Source of the DNA: Miscanthus floridulus
Taxonomy: Eukaryota > Streptophyta > Magnoliopsida > Poales > Poaceae
Length of the DNA: 64,000 bases
Assembly (NCBI RefSeq): GCF_019320115.1
Contig: NC_089595.1
Span: 112,918,461-112,982,460 of the forward strand
Direction of reading: 5' to 3'
Every line of letters begins with the position of its first letter. Positions within the stretch are counted from its first letter, which is position 1. Positions 48,988 through 59,108 of the stretch are shown here, piece by piece. Below the pieces are notes generated by a model. It made no database searches and was not told the DNA's origin. It saw only the letters and a list, made by a program, of their open reading frames with translations. A program made the position numbers and the translations under genes.

Positions 48988-50863
48988 TGAAAGGTCCTAT
49001 GGCTAGAGGAGGGGGTGAATAGCCTAATAAAAATTTCTACAACAACACTTAGCAAACCGGTTAGACAATTATAAGATGAAGCAAGTGTTGCGCTAGCCTA
49101 CTAAAATTGCAAGCCATCTCCCACAATTCTAGTTTATATAGTTTCTATTCACACAATCGCTATGTCACTACACTAAGTTAGTGTGCTCTCAAAAGCTAAC
49201 TAAAGAGCCACACTAACCAAACTAACAAGCTCTCACAACTAGCTACACTAAAGAGCTTGACAACTAGTTTACGGCAATGAAAAGATAGTGAGCAAGATGG
49301 TTATACCGCCGTATCGAGGAAGGAGCCAATCAATCACAAAAATGAATACCAATGAAGACCAATCACCTTGGAATCAAATGATGAATCATTGATTTTTTAC
49401 CGAGGTTCACTTGCTTGCCGGCAAGCTAGTCCTTGTTGTGGCGATTCACTTACTTGGAGGTTCACGCGCTAATTGGCATCACACGTCAAACCCTCAATAG
49501 GGTGCCGCACAACCAACACAAGATGAGGATCACATAAGCCACGAGCAATCCACTAGAGTACCTTTTGGCTCTCCACCGGGGAAATGTCAAGAACCCCTCA
49601 CAATCACCACTATCGGAGCCAGGGACAATCACCACCCTCCACTCGATGATCCTCGCTGCTCCAAGCCATCTAGGTGGTGGCAACCACCAAGAGTAACAAA
49701 CGAATCCCGCAGCAAAACACGAACACCAAGTGCCTCTAGATGCAAACACTCAAGCAATGCACTTGGATTCTCTCTCAATCTCACAAAGATGATAAATCAA
49801 TGATGGAGATGAGTGGGAGGGCTTTGGCTAAGCTCACAAGGTTGCTATGTCAATGCAAATGGCCAAGGGGTGAGCTTGAGCTGGCCATGGGGCTTAAATA
49901 GAAGCCCCCACGAAATAGAGCCGCTGTACCCCTTCATTGGACACAACACAGGGTGACCGGACGCTCCGGTCATATTGACCGGACGCTGGACCTCAGCGTC
50001 CGGTCACGCGATGCGTGCCACGTGTCCCCTCTCTTCAAATACAGAGCACTCGATCTCAATGGTCAAGAGATGACCGGACGCAGCAACTCAAAGGGACCGA
50101 ACGCTGAACCCCAGTGTCCGGTCCTTTCCAGTAAGCATCCAGAGATGACTTTTCACGACCGGACACGTCCGGTCATGCTTGACCGGACTCCCCAGCATCT
50201 GGTCACTCACCTTCTTCACTGTGAGTTGCCATGTCATCATGACCGGACGCACTCCTTCAACGTCCGGTCACCAAGTGTCCCAGCATCCGGTCAGAGACCG
50301 ATGCCAGTGACTTTGCAGCTTCTACTGACCGGACGCGCCGGTTCAACCGAGGCCAGCGTCTGGTCACTGCGTGACCAACTCCTTTTCAACTCTATCTTCT
50401 TCACCCTTGCTCAAATGTGCCGACCACCAAGTGTATCACCTTGTGCACATGTGTTAGCATATTTTCATAAACATTTTTAAGGGTGTTAGCACTACACTAG
50501 ATCCTAAATGCATATGCAATGAGTTAGAGCATCTAGTGGCACTTTGATAACCGCATTCCAATACGAGTTTCACCCCTCTTAATAGTACGGCTATCAAATC
50601 TAAATGTGATCACACTCTCTAAGTGTCTTGATCACCAAAACAAAATGGCTCCTATCATTTATACCTTTGTCTTGAGCCTTTTGTTTTTCTCTTTCTTCTT
50701 TTCAAGTCCAAGCACCTGATCATTACCATGGCATCACCATCATCATGTTATGATCTTCATTTGTTTCACCACTTGGAATGTGCTACCTATCTCATGATCA
50801 CTTGATAAACTAGGTTAGCACTTAGGGTTTCATCAATTCACCAAAACCAAACTAGAGCTTTCA
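48988..50863 (-). mobile_element. Solo Ty1/copia LTR (SIRE/Maximus-like)
   Basis: On the minus strand it starts TGAAAGCTCTAGTTTGG and ends CCATAGGACCTTTCA, the ends typical of large grass copia LTRs. It is flanked by a perfect 5-bp target duplication GTAGT (48983-48987 and 50864-50868). 1876 bases with no interior, so formed by LTR-LTR recombination. The middle (49950-50350) has many CCGGACGCT motifs in both directions. Confidence 0.9.
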
Positions 50864-50868
50864 GTAGT

Positions 50869-50949
50869 TTAGTGTCCTCTCTTCAGTACTTAGTGTCTAA
50901 TAGAAGACAAGTACTCCTGGGAGGCATTAGATTAGGTGGTTCTGCCACA
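50869..50949 (+). mobile_element. End fragment of the Tekay-like LTR
   Basis: Resembles the last ~80 bases of 43246-47796: TTAGTGTCTAATAGAAGAC and GGTGGTTCTGCCACA match CTTAGTGTCTAATGGAAGAC and GGCGGTTCTGCCACA. It is joined directly to the broken interior ORF apart from the solo copia LTR, so most of the element had been deleted. Confidence 0.7.
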
Positions 50950-51590
50950 GATACTTTGTCCACCTGATGTACAAGGCTTACCGAGTACAAGAAATAGAGG
51001 GAACTGTTACTCCGCTATTTCCCTCACTCTTTCCTCACTCACTCCCTATTCTAGTCTAGCTAGAAGCTAATTGAAATGTAGGTGCTCTTGCTCTTCTTCT
51101 CCAAGTGTATGATGATTAATGGAATGAGGAGGAGGTCATCTTATATAGCTTGAGGAGGTCGGTTTGGTGAAGTATTTTTGGAAAGCAGCCATGGAACCGA
51201 CCTCCTTGTGCATTAAATGCACCGCTTGAGCAAAGTGGGGCCAGGCTGAGCTGGGGGCGGTGCAGGCGCACCACAGGTGTGGCCGTACCTTGGGCTGCTC
51301 GGCTGGCCACAGCCCTTGGCGTGTGGACTTTTGGCTGGGCCTGGATCCCTGCCACGCTGGTGTTCTGCCCAGAAATGGAGTTGGATGGGCTTTGCTTTGT
51401 GTTTTGCTTGAATGCACCTTCTCGGTTGCGCATTTTAGTGTATTTTCACGTGTTTCCCTACAAAACATATACATACTAAAACTCGTGAAGAATGTGGGTT
51501 GAAAGCCCTATTTCTATGTTTTGGTTTTCATATTTGTTTGTTTTTATTATAAATGTTGGCGATAGAAATGTGAGTTAAGCATCGCCAACA
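50950..51590 (-). repeat. Truncated 3' LTR of the Athila-like element
   Basis: Matches 55590-56224 closely, including GTACAAGGCTTACCGAGTAC and the end AAGCATCGCCAACA. About 620 bases found in the complete LTR are missing on the left. Confidence 0.85.
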
Positions 51591-51606
51591 AGCACCCCCA
51601 CACTTA
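51591..51606 (-). other. Polypurine tract of the Athila-like element
   Basis: Minus strand AAGTGTGGGGGTGCT lies directly before the LTR start TGTTGGCGATGC. Confidence 0.65.
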
Positions 51607-53078
51607 GTCCTTTGCTTGTCCTCGAGTAAAGTTCTAAGGACTATGCGGGTTGATCTCCTTGATTTGAAAATCTGCATATAGGTTATTCCAAGCTTCACCT
51701 AAACCTGTGAACTTTCAAGTGTCTACCAAAATATCTTGGGTAATTGAAAACAGAATAACTTGGATTCAAATCTCCTCACTTCATTCATGCTTAGAAACTT
51801 GGGTTTTGTATTTTGAAAAACATAAAGATAGCTTTTGTTAGTTGAATGATTCTCTCAAGACACTCAGATTTGTAAGTGATTCCTCACCATGGCATATTTT
51901 GAATTTTGTCTTCTCCTTGATCATCCTACTTCTAAGAGCTTATATAGGGCTTTGGGGTAGGGATGGAAAAGTTGTGGCACACTTACCTTGCATGTGTTGT
52001 AAAGTCAAACCACGGACCTCACCGGAGGGAAGCGTCATACCCTTAGATCAAAATAGTGCAAGTGTGTGGAATTTTTGGTGGAATTATACTCCTCTATTTG
52101 GTATGATCTCTTCTTCTAGCTTTTGTTTTGAGACATGGCTAGCTTATTTTCTCTATGAGTCTTCATGTGCCCATTTTTTTCTTTTTTTGAATGCTTTTGG
52201 GACCTTCACGTGTCCCATTCTTTCTTTTTCAGAACTTTTCGCATAGCCTTTTTGTCTCTTTCTAAGAAATATGCTGGTGAGATCATATTTTAGAGCATGG
52301 AGTATTTATTTTGCTGGAAATCGAAAACATGTTTTAGCATATTCTCAGTGTAGGAACAGCTGTTTATTTGTGACGTGTACGTGAGTTTTGATCTTGGGAG
52401 CATGAAACATCTCTCAATAGGGGTCACAAAACTTGACCAAACTCAATACAAAGTAAGAGGCATATATGTAAGGTTTTGTTATTTATGATCATATATGGCC
52501 TTGGTAGGTATTTGAATGTCATTCAAGGAACATGCTATTTTGAATTTTGATTTGTAAGGTAAACCCCAAGTACTTTGTAAGAATGAGCAAGTGTCATATC
52601 ATCCTACTATATCTCATTCGTCAAATACTTAGAATGGGTTCCCTATGGTAAGTGTTCACAAGTTTTTAGGAATATTAGCAAGGAATAAAAAGTATGCAAA
52701 CTTTTAATCATAGGAAGACATGGAGATGGAACATTTTTTAGTTTATTTTAAATTTATTCAGTTTTAAAACTTCTATGGAATATGGCGTGAGAGAGTGAGA
52801 ATTGCACAAACTGAGTTTGAATTTGGCCGTCTTTTATGCAACTGAGTTGGAGGTGGTTGTAGTGCCTCCCCCACACTTGTTTTCTTTCCTGTTTTTATTT
52901 TGACAACAAAAGAAAACAAGAAAACAAGTGCAAAAAAATATTTCTAATAATAAATTCTTTATTCAAAGATAAAATGAAGGGTGCATTACATGATTGGAAT
53001 TCAAAATGATTGGAATGAAAAACTTGAAATATAAAGATGCGCCTAATTATTTAGCGGGAGTGGCCTAGAAAGGTTGGT

Positions 53079-54853
53079 TTAGAGCGTGCTCAACTCCCGC
53101 CGCCTTTGCACCCTAACAACCTTTTCTCCAAAGCCGCGACTAAGCTCATTGATCCCATCACTGAGGTCTTTGATTTTCACTAGACTCTCGGCGAAACGAT
53201 CATTAGCCTTTCTAATGCTTGCGCGCAGGCTTTTGTTTCTAGTACTAAGTGAGGCGAGCGTAGGCCCTTTTGATGGCTGCTTACTATCACTATCGCTGAA
53301 GAATCCAGCAGGATGCCCTCTAATAGGAGGCTTCACCATCCTTTTGAACCTAAGAGGTGCACCTGAGGATTCCGACTCTTTCCCTGATGTGCCGGCTTAC
53401 TCACCGGCTTTTTAGTGGGCTTACGCATGAGCGCCTTCCCATACCCTCCGTTAGGTTTGCGTATGCCTACCATGGTATAGGAGAGGCTAGGCCTAGCGGT
53501 ATGCATGGATGAGCTAGCGTGAGAGGCCGTATTGCCCGAAGGCGTTACAAAAGAGCATTTGCTAGGTCCGCTATCTTCGGGTGCCTTCCGCTTGAGGCCG
53601 ATGGTGTCGGTGGTTGGTCGGGTTGGCGCCGCCTTCTTCTCCTTGGCACCGCCAAGGGGCGCCTTAGAACACGTCGTGGACTTAAAGTTAGTGCCACCAC
53701 TCATAGCATAGATTGGTGGTGGCATGATGCCGAGCGGTGTCTCGGTGATCAGCCTCGCTTCTTCCCTCACATAGGAGCTCTCGGGCACTAAATCAATGGA
53801 AGCCGGCACTCCCTCAAGATCATAGGTGGAGCTGGAGGCCGTGTACAAGGCGAGAGCATGGTTGGCCATCTTGGGCTTAGGCTTGAGAGTGCTAAGTGGA
53901 GGGAGAGAAGAATGCTCTGCCTCTTCCACCCATGCACTGCCCATGATAGCGGTCAACTCCTTGATAGACTCTCTAAGAGATTCTTTGTCTAATGGTTCAA
54001 GAGGAGTGACTGGAACTGGTGGCCTCTTTTGGCATGAGTACTTCAAGGTGTTTCTGAATTCCTCGAAAAGGTCACCCTCAAAATACGGAAGGTCCGAAGG
54101 TTAGAAATCTTCCTTCGGAACTTCTGGTTCAAGCGAGGGTCTCTCTAAGGGTGTTATAGGTTTAGCTTTAGCCGAAGAGACTTCCTCGTGTTTCAGCTCG
54201 GGTTCTACATGGAGGGGTTCTAGCGGAGGATGGTTCTCTAGAATGCAGTCTAGGAGAGCTTCTCCTTCCGCCGTGGTTTTATGGGTAAACGAACCTCCGA
54301 CAGCTATATCGAGCTATAGGGTAGATTCCTTGCTAAGCCCTAACCAGAAGTGTTGTAGAAGCACATGGTTGGGAATAGACAAGTCTGAACCAGATCTTGT
54401 TAAAATTGAGAATCTGTCCCAGGCTGCACCTATGGTTTTCTTCTCTTTTTGTTGAAAGTTGAGGATCTCTTGTCATAAGGCAGCAATTCGGGATATAGGG
54501 AAGAACGCAAGATAGAATATGTTCCTTAGTTCTTCCCAATCGCCAGCTACCTTCCCTACGTTGTGGGCGTACCATTGTTTCGCCCTCTCATCAAGTGAGA
54601 AAGGAAACAACTTCCACTGAAGTGTTTCTTGTGACATGCCTGAAATGGTTAGGCAAGCACAGAGCTGCTCAAACTCCCATAGATGATGGTAGGGGTTTTC
54701 ATAATCCAACCCCAAGAAGGTTTGTTCTCGAACCATGGCTATAAAGCCAGGGCGGAGTTCGTAACTAGAAGCTGTGATTGGCTTCGATGATTATGGTGGT
54801 TCTACGAAGTCGCCCTTGGGAGCAGAAAGGTTTTGAATGGTAGGTTGCTCCAT
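53079..54853 (-). pseudogene. Gag of the Athila-like element (broken)
   Basis: Starts at the ATG at 54853 (MEQPTIQNLSAPKGD). 54473-54736 carries the Gag core: ENPYHHLWEFEQLCACLTI, LFPFSLDERAKQWYAHNVG and DWEELRNIFYLAFFP, typical of Athila-like grass elements. In-frame stops occur near 54793 and 54472. 53333-54046 is a long Pro/Ser/Lys-rich frame and 53079-53339 a coiled-coil-like end (NKSLRASIRKANDRFAESLV). No protease or RT follows. Confidence 0.75.
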
Positions 54854-54943
54854 TGAAAAAGGGTAAAAAGAAAAGAAAGGTAAAAACAAAGGATACATGG
54901 GTAAACTAGGTTCGAAGACTAAAACGACAACCGTCTCCCTAGC

Positions 54944-54961
54944 AACGGCGCCAGAAATGCT
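54944..54961 (-). other. Primer-binding site (tRNA-Asp type)
   Basis: Minus strand TGGCGCCGTTGCTAGGGAG starts 5 bases from the LTR end; TGGCGCCGTTGC is the usual Athila and Tat primer site for tRNA-Asp. Confidence 0.75.
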
Positions 54962-56224
54962 TGTTGATGCTTCTTAGCGTAAGCAGAAAAGCCCACAAGC
55001 GCATGGAAGTATCGTTATAGCATTTCACCCGGTGGTATTCAGGGTATCGTATTTCCACGAGGAACGGAGGTGTAAGTAGTCTTTTAGCTAGTTTGTCCAA
55101 GAGAACAAGAGGAAGGATAACTCGGGTAGTGAGGTTCTTCTAAAGATCAAAGAACCTCAGAGAAGGTAACTTTGCTACTATAAGCTTACTTCGGGCAACG
55201 ACTTACACTTGGTCTGCTAAGTGATACCGGCCTACAGCTCTACGCCATATCCAAACGTGGGGGATTACAGAGGATGGACAGGACTGTCACCACCTGCCGC
55301 CTACCCCTCAACTGGAGGATACGAGGCAAACGAAGGTGACTTCTAGCTTAGACACCACGTCTACGCTATCGATCACTACTCTAGTGTTGGCTAGGAACTT
55401 CCGTCTTTATCAGAAGTCCCCTACTAGAGTATTCGCCCTAGGGACGAATGACGAACCCGCAAGCTTGTAAGAACAAACATAACTTCCTTAAGAACTCGAA
55501 ATCAAAAGATGAACACGAACGTCTTACTTCAAGTAGCAAGACGAACGTAGAGGTACAAGTGTAGAGGAGGAAGACAATAAGTCCGGCACTCCGTCCACCC
55601 GATGTACAAGGCTTGCCGAGTACAAGAAGTAGAGGGAACCGTTACTCCGCTATTCCTCTCACTCTTTCCTCACTCACTCCCTATTCTAGTCTAGTTAGAA
55701 GCTAATAGAAATGTAGGTGCTCTCGCTCTTCTTCTCCAAGTGTATGATGATCAATGGAATGAGGGGGTCTTCTTATATAGCTTGAGGAGATCGGTTTGGT
55801 GAAGTTTTTTTTTGGTAAGCACCCATGCAACCGACCTCCTGGTGCATTGAATGCACCGCCTGAGCAAGGTGGGGCCAGGCTGAGCTAGGGGCGGTGCGGG
55901 CGCACCATGGGTGCGGCCGCACCCTGGGCTGCTCGCCTGGCCACCACCCTCGGCATGTGGGCTTTTGGCTGGGCCTGGACCCCTACCACGTTGGTGTTCT
56001 GCCCAGAAATGGAGTTGGATGGGCTTTCCTTTGTGTTTTGCTTGAATGCGTCTTCTCGGTTGCGCATTTTAGTATATTTTCACGTATTGCCCTGCAAAAC
56101 ATATACATATCAAAACTCGTAGAGAATATGAGTCGAAAGCCCTATTTCTAAGTTTTGGTTTCCATATTTGTTCGTTTTTGTTTTAAATGTTGTCGATAAA
56201 AATATGAGTTAAGCATCGCCAACA
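54962..56224 (-). repeat. Complete 5' LTR of the Athila-like element
   Basis: 1263 bases, TGTTGATGCTTC to AAGCATCGCCAACA in window direction, with matching inverted ends. Confidence 0.85.
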
Positions 56225-56444
56225 ATCACTGCTAGCCAAGCGATGCTAACTACTTCCTGCAAGCCAGCCTACAAGCCAGGATCAGCTAGAGAATAGGACA
56301 CAAGCACTAGCAGTTTGACTTACAACTAACTAACTAAAGGAGTTGATCCTACTTCTATCTAACTGACGCCTGTAGAATCGGTCGTTAACCATCAGCATAA
56401 GCTAAATTTTAGCGAAACAAACGAGCCAAATTTCGCCGATCCTA
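56225..56444. other. Gene-free spacer
   Basis: Short AT-rich stretch between the Athila-like LTR and the 128-base direct repeat. AGCGAAACAAACGAGCC near 56411 may be the end of a hAT-like MITE. Confidence 0.4.
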
Positions 56445-56572
56445 GTCATGTGACGAGATCAGCTGCAGCAGCTACGACTACTGAGCGACGTGCCTGTCCG
56501 TGCACAGGACCATATACATGTATGTAGGAGTATTATACAATCTTGCTAGCTAGCTAATGTCAAAGCGTGACC
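56445..56572. repeat. Direct repeat flanking the LTR block, right copy
   Basis: Partner of 42176-42316, in the same direction, about 14 kb away. Confidence 0.75.
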
Positions 56573-56933
56573 GAGGCAACGTAGGCGCGAAATTGACTTC
56601 GCGCCATGCGTTGTGTTGGCATCTAGCCTGGCCACACCATGTTCAAAGTTCCATAGCATGCACGTTGACACCAGACACGGCTCAGCAGCAGCAGCCGCTA
56701 GCACCTAGTCAACGATGGTGGATTTTAACTGGGCTTATTTTATTATTAATTTCATTTTAACAAATAAATTCTAATGCTCGTATATATTAAATGTTAAGTG
56801 CATTAAAGTCTTGCATTTTAACTAAATGCTAACTCCAATAATGTGGCTTGTGTGTATGTTGTGAAGTTGAGAGAGACGAGGAGCGTGTTACACGTACACG
56901 TGTGCTAAGCTGTGAGCGTGATGGTATAGGCTC

Positions 56934-57660
56934 TTTTTTTTTTGACTAGGAGATTCATTCATTGTTCAATCCCGGGATTACAATATATATGAGGACACAG
57001 AACCGAGATACAGGTCGGTATCTGAAGCCACCACCCAACCTATGACCTACTTAACTAATACATGTGCTACTTTGTTACAAGTTCTATTTAATGAAAGAGA
57101 AACAAAAAGCTTGGAACAATGATTTCAAAAAAAAAAAGCTTGGAACAAAGTGCTCATCTCTCGGATCTCCTTCAAGATCGACACCACGCTAGAGCGTTGA
57201 TTCTCGCCTGCAAACCACAATTTCAGAAGCTCTTGGCAATCAGCTTCCAGGCATAGCCGCTAGCACCGGCCCATCTCGGCACGCAAGTGCCTCCATGGTT
57301 AGTGCATCAAGACTGTTTGCGTACCACTTAGCGCTGCCCCTGAGAAAGGCACCATTGTCATCTCGAATCACGGCACTCGTTGCTCCTTGCCAATGTTCTT
57401 CATAGAAAGCAAATCTTCAGCATTGCATTTCAGCCAACCGGACGGCGGACGCTCCCAGCGCGGCTTAGCTTTCCTTACCGTGGTCACCATCAAGGGTTGC
57501 GCACTTGCGCGAGCCGCCACAAATCAAAGGCCATATCCGCTGCCCACTGGAGTGCTTTCTTGACCGACATAGACTGCTCTCCATGTCTCCTCTTGTTTCT
57601 CTACATCCACAACGCGAGGAGGGCTAGGTTTTGCCACTTGGGATGATTGATGGAGCCATC
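56934..57660 (-). pseudogene. LINE 3' end with RNase H-like domain (decayed)
   Basis: On the minus strand the sequence ends in a run of 10 A (plus-strand T 56934-56943). Upstream, 57140-57470 encodes in broken frames WERPPSGWLKCNA, AVIRDDNGAFLRGSAKWYAN and MEALACRDG, which match the RNase H domain at the end of plant LINE pol proteins (RVT_3). Several frameshifts and stops. Inside, AAAAAGCTTGGAACAA is repeated at 57104-57119 and 57133-57148 around 13 bases ending in A's. Confidence 0.7.
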
Positions 57661-58487
57661 AAATGAGATACTACGGGACAAACGTTTCTAGAGTTTCTGT
57701 CCGTTACTCTATACGATTACTCCATCTTGGTAACGCCGTTAGCATCCAAGTGCATTCCCCGTCTCCCTACTCCTCTACTTGCGCACAAAAGAAGCTAAAT
57801 GCCTAAGTCTCGTGCGTACGACAATCCAGAACCACCACGCCTCAATCTTTGCTGTTGTTGTTTTTGTTGCTTCTGAGCGTTCCCGTTCCGGCTTCTGCGT
57901 GCACATAAATCTGGAGAGTAGGCTCTGAAACCGACTGTGACACCTACTCGGTTGTGCGGACGATGAGCACATTTCGCATGGCTGCTCGTGTTCCTGGCGG
58001 TGGAGGCGCGCGTCTACTTCCCGGCGACATTCAGACGATCCAGCTCTCACCTCTACTTCTCGACATTATTCCGGCGACCAGCAAATGACTACTTTCTGGA
58101 GGACGTTCGAGGGACTGCGCAACTTACTATGTCAACTAGTAATACTCTACGCATTGCGATCGTCTCATGGTATACCTTTGTTTTTGTTGGATTTGTATTT
58201 GTTTTCAGTATGTTGACCATCGTCTTTGCAAATACGAGCAGATCATACAAGCACATTATGATATTACAAATATTTTGTTTTGGGGTTAAAATTATGTCTA
58301 AATTTGAATATCTAATGACAATCATACGTTCATGAATCAAGAAAGGTACAAGGCGGATCGGCATCGTGAAGAGTTGAATCCAGCAATCTTAGTTTTCTCG
58401 ACAACTACCAAAAACTCTGTCCTTATTGCATCGGTTTATACAAAAGAATAACACTGCTTGCACCGAAACAACAAAATGGTGACAGGT
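57661..58487. other. Gene-free region
   Basis: Frames at 57775-58050 (minus) and 57988-58335 (plus) have no domain I recognise and no homologous pattern; I see no supported gene. Confidence 0.45.
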
Positions 58488-58842
58488 TGAGAGCATCTAC
58501 TTTTCTTCCACGAAAAAGAGAGTAAGTCCAAGAGACTCTCTAAATTCTTCATAATTATCAGGAATAGAGATTTTAATGAAAAAAAATCATCTAACAAACT
58601 TTTCAGTTGGTTGTCCAAATATAACCATCTTTTATTCCGAATATCCAAATATAGCCGTCTCTTATTCCGGATTTCTCGCTAGCCAAAGATAGGAAACGAG
58701 AATGATTTTCTAGAGTGCAAACAAGATATAAAAAAAACTGTTGAAAAGTGCAAAAATATAGAAATAATTTTTATATAAATGACTCTCTAAACAATGATTT
58801 AGAGAGTGGGCTTTAGAAAGAGTCTTAGAGATCATCTGTAAC
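58488..58842. mobile_element. MITE with GAGCATCTCCAA-type ends
   Basis: Begins GAGAGCATCTACTTTTC and ends AAGAGTCTTAGAGATCATCT, imperfect inverted ends; inner GACTCTCTAAA motifs occur at both sides. Same group as 41686-41966. Confidence 0.55.
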
Positions 58843-59108
58843 TAAAAGTTGTAGCCAGAACAAAATTGGTACTCCACTTGCTGCCATAAAAAACGCCCCA
58901 GGGGAGTAAAAAGAAAGAGCAAAATTTTCGTCTCCTACCTCGAGGAGACGAAACTGAAGCAAACTCTCAACTAAACAAAAGTTTGAGGGAACTCAACTAC
59001 GCAAGAGACAATTAACTAACTGAAGCAAACTCTCAAGAGCGGAACAAAATTGGAATCGGGCGAGCAAGCAAGCAAGCAAACGGACGATCGTGTCGCTAGG
59101 CGATCACG

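Larger units (their letters stand above)
50950..56224 (-). mobile_element. Athila-like gypsy element, deleted, gag only
   Basis: A minus-strand element with a complete 5' LTR (54962-56224), a tRNA-Asp-type primer site, a broken gag, a polypurine tract and a 3' LTR missing its outer half (50950-51590). The interior is only 3.4 kb and has no reverse transcriptase or integrase. 51606-53078 is AT-rich without coding support. The outer end of the 3' LTR is lost at the junction with the Tekay-like LTR end, so the target duplication cannot be checked. Confidence 0.8.

Noticed and set aside
51842..52246. Plus-strand frame of 134 codons in the Athila-like interior
   Set aside because: Phe/Ser/Leu-rich translation of AT-rich DNA with no domain, antisense to the element.
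57775..58335. Candidate small genes on both strands
   Set aside because: No recognisable motif, no splice support, low-complexity composition, and located between a LINE tail and a MITE.
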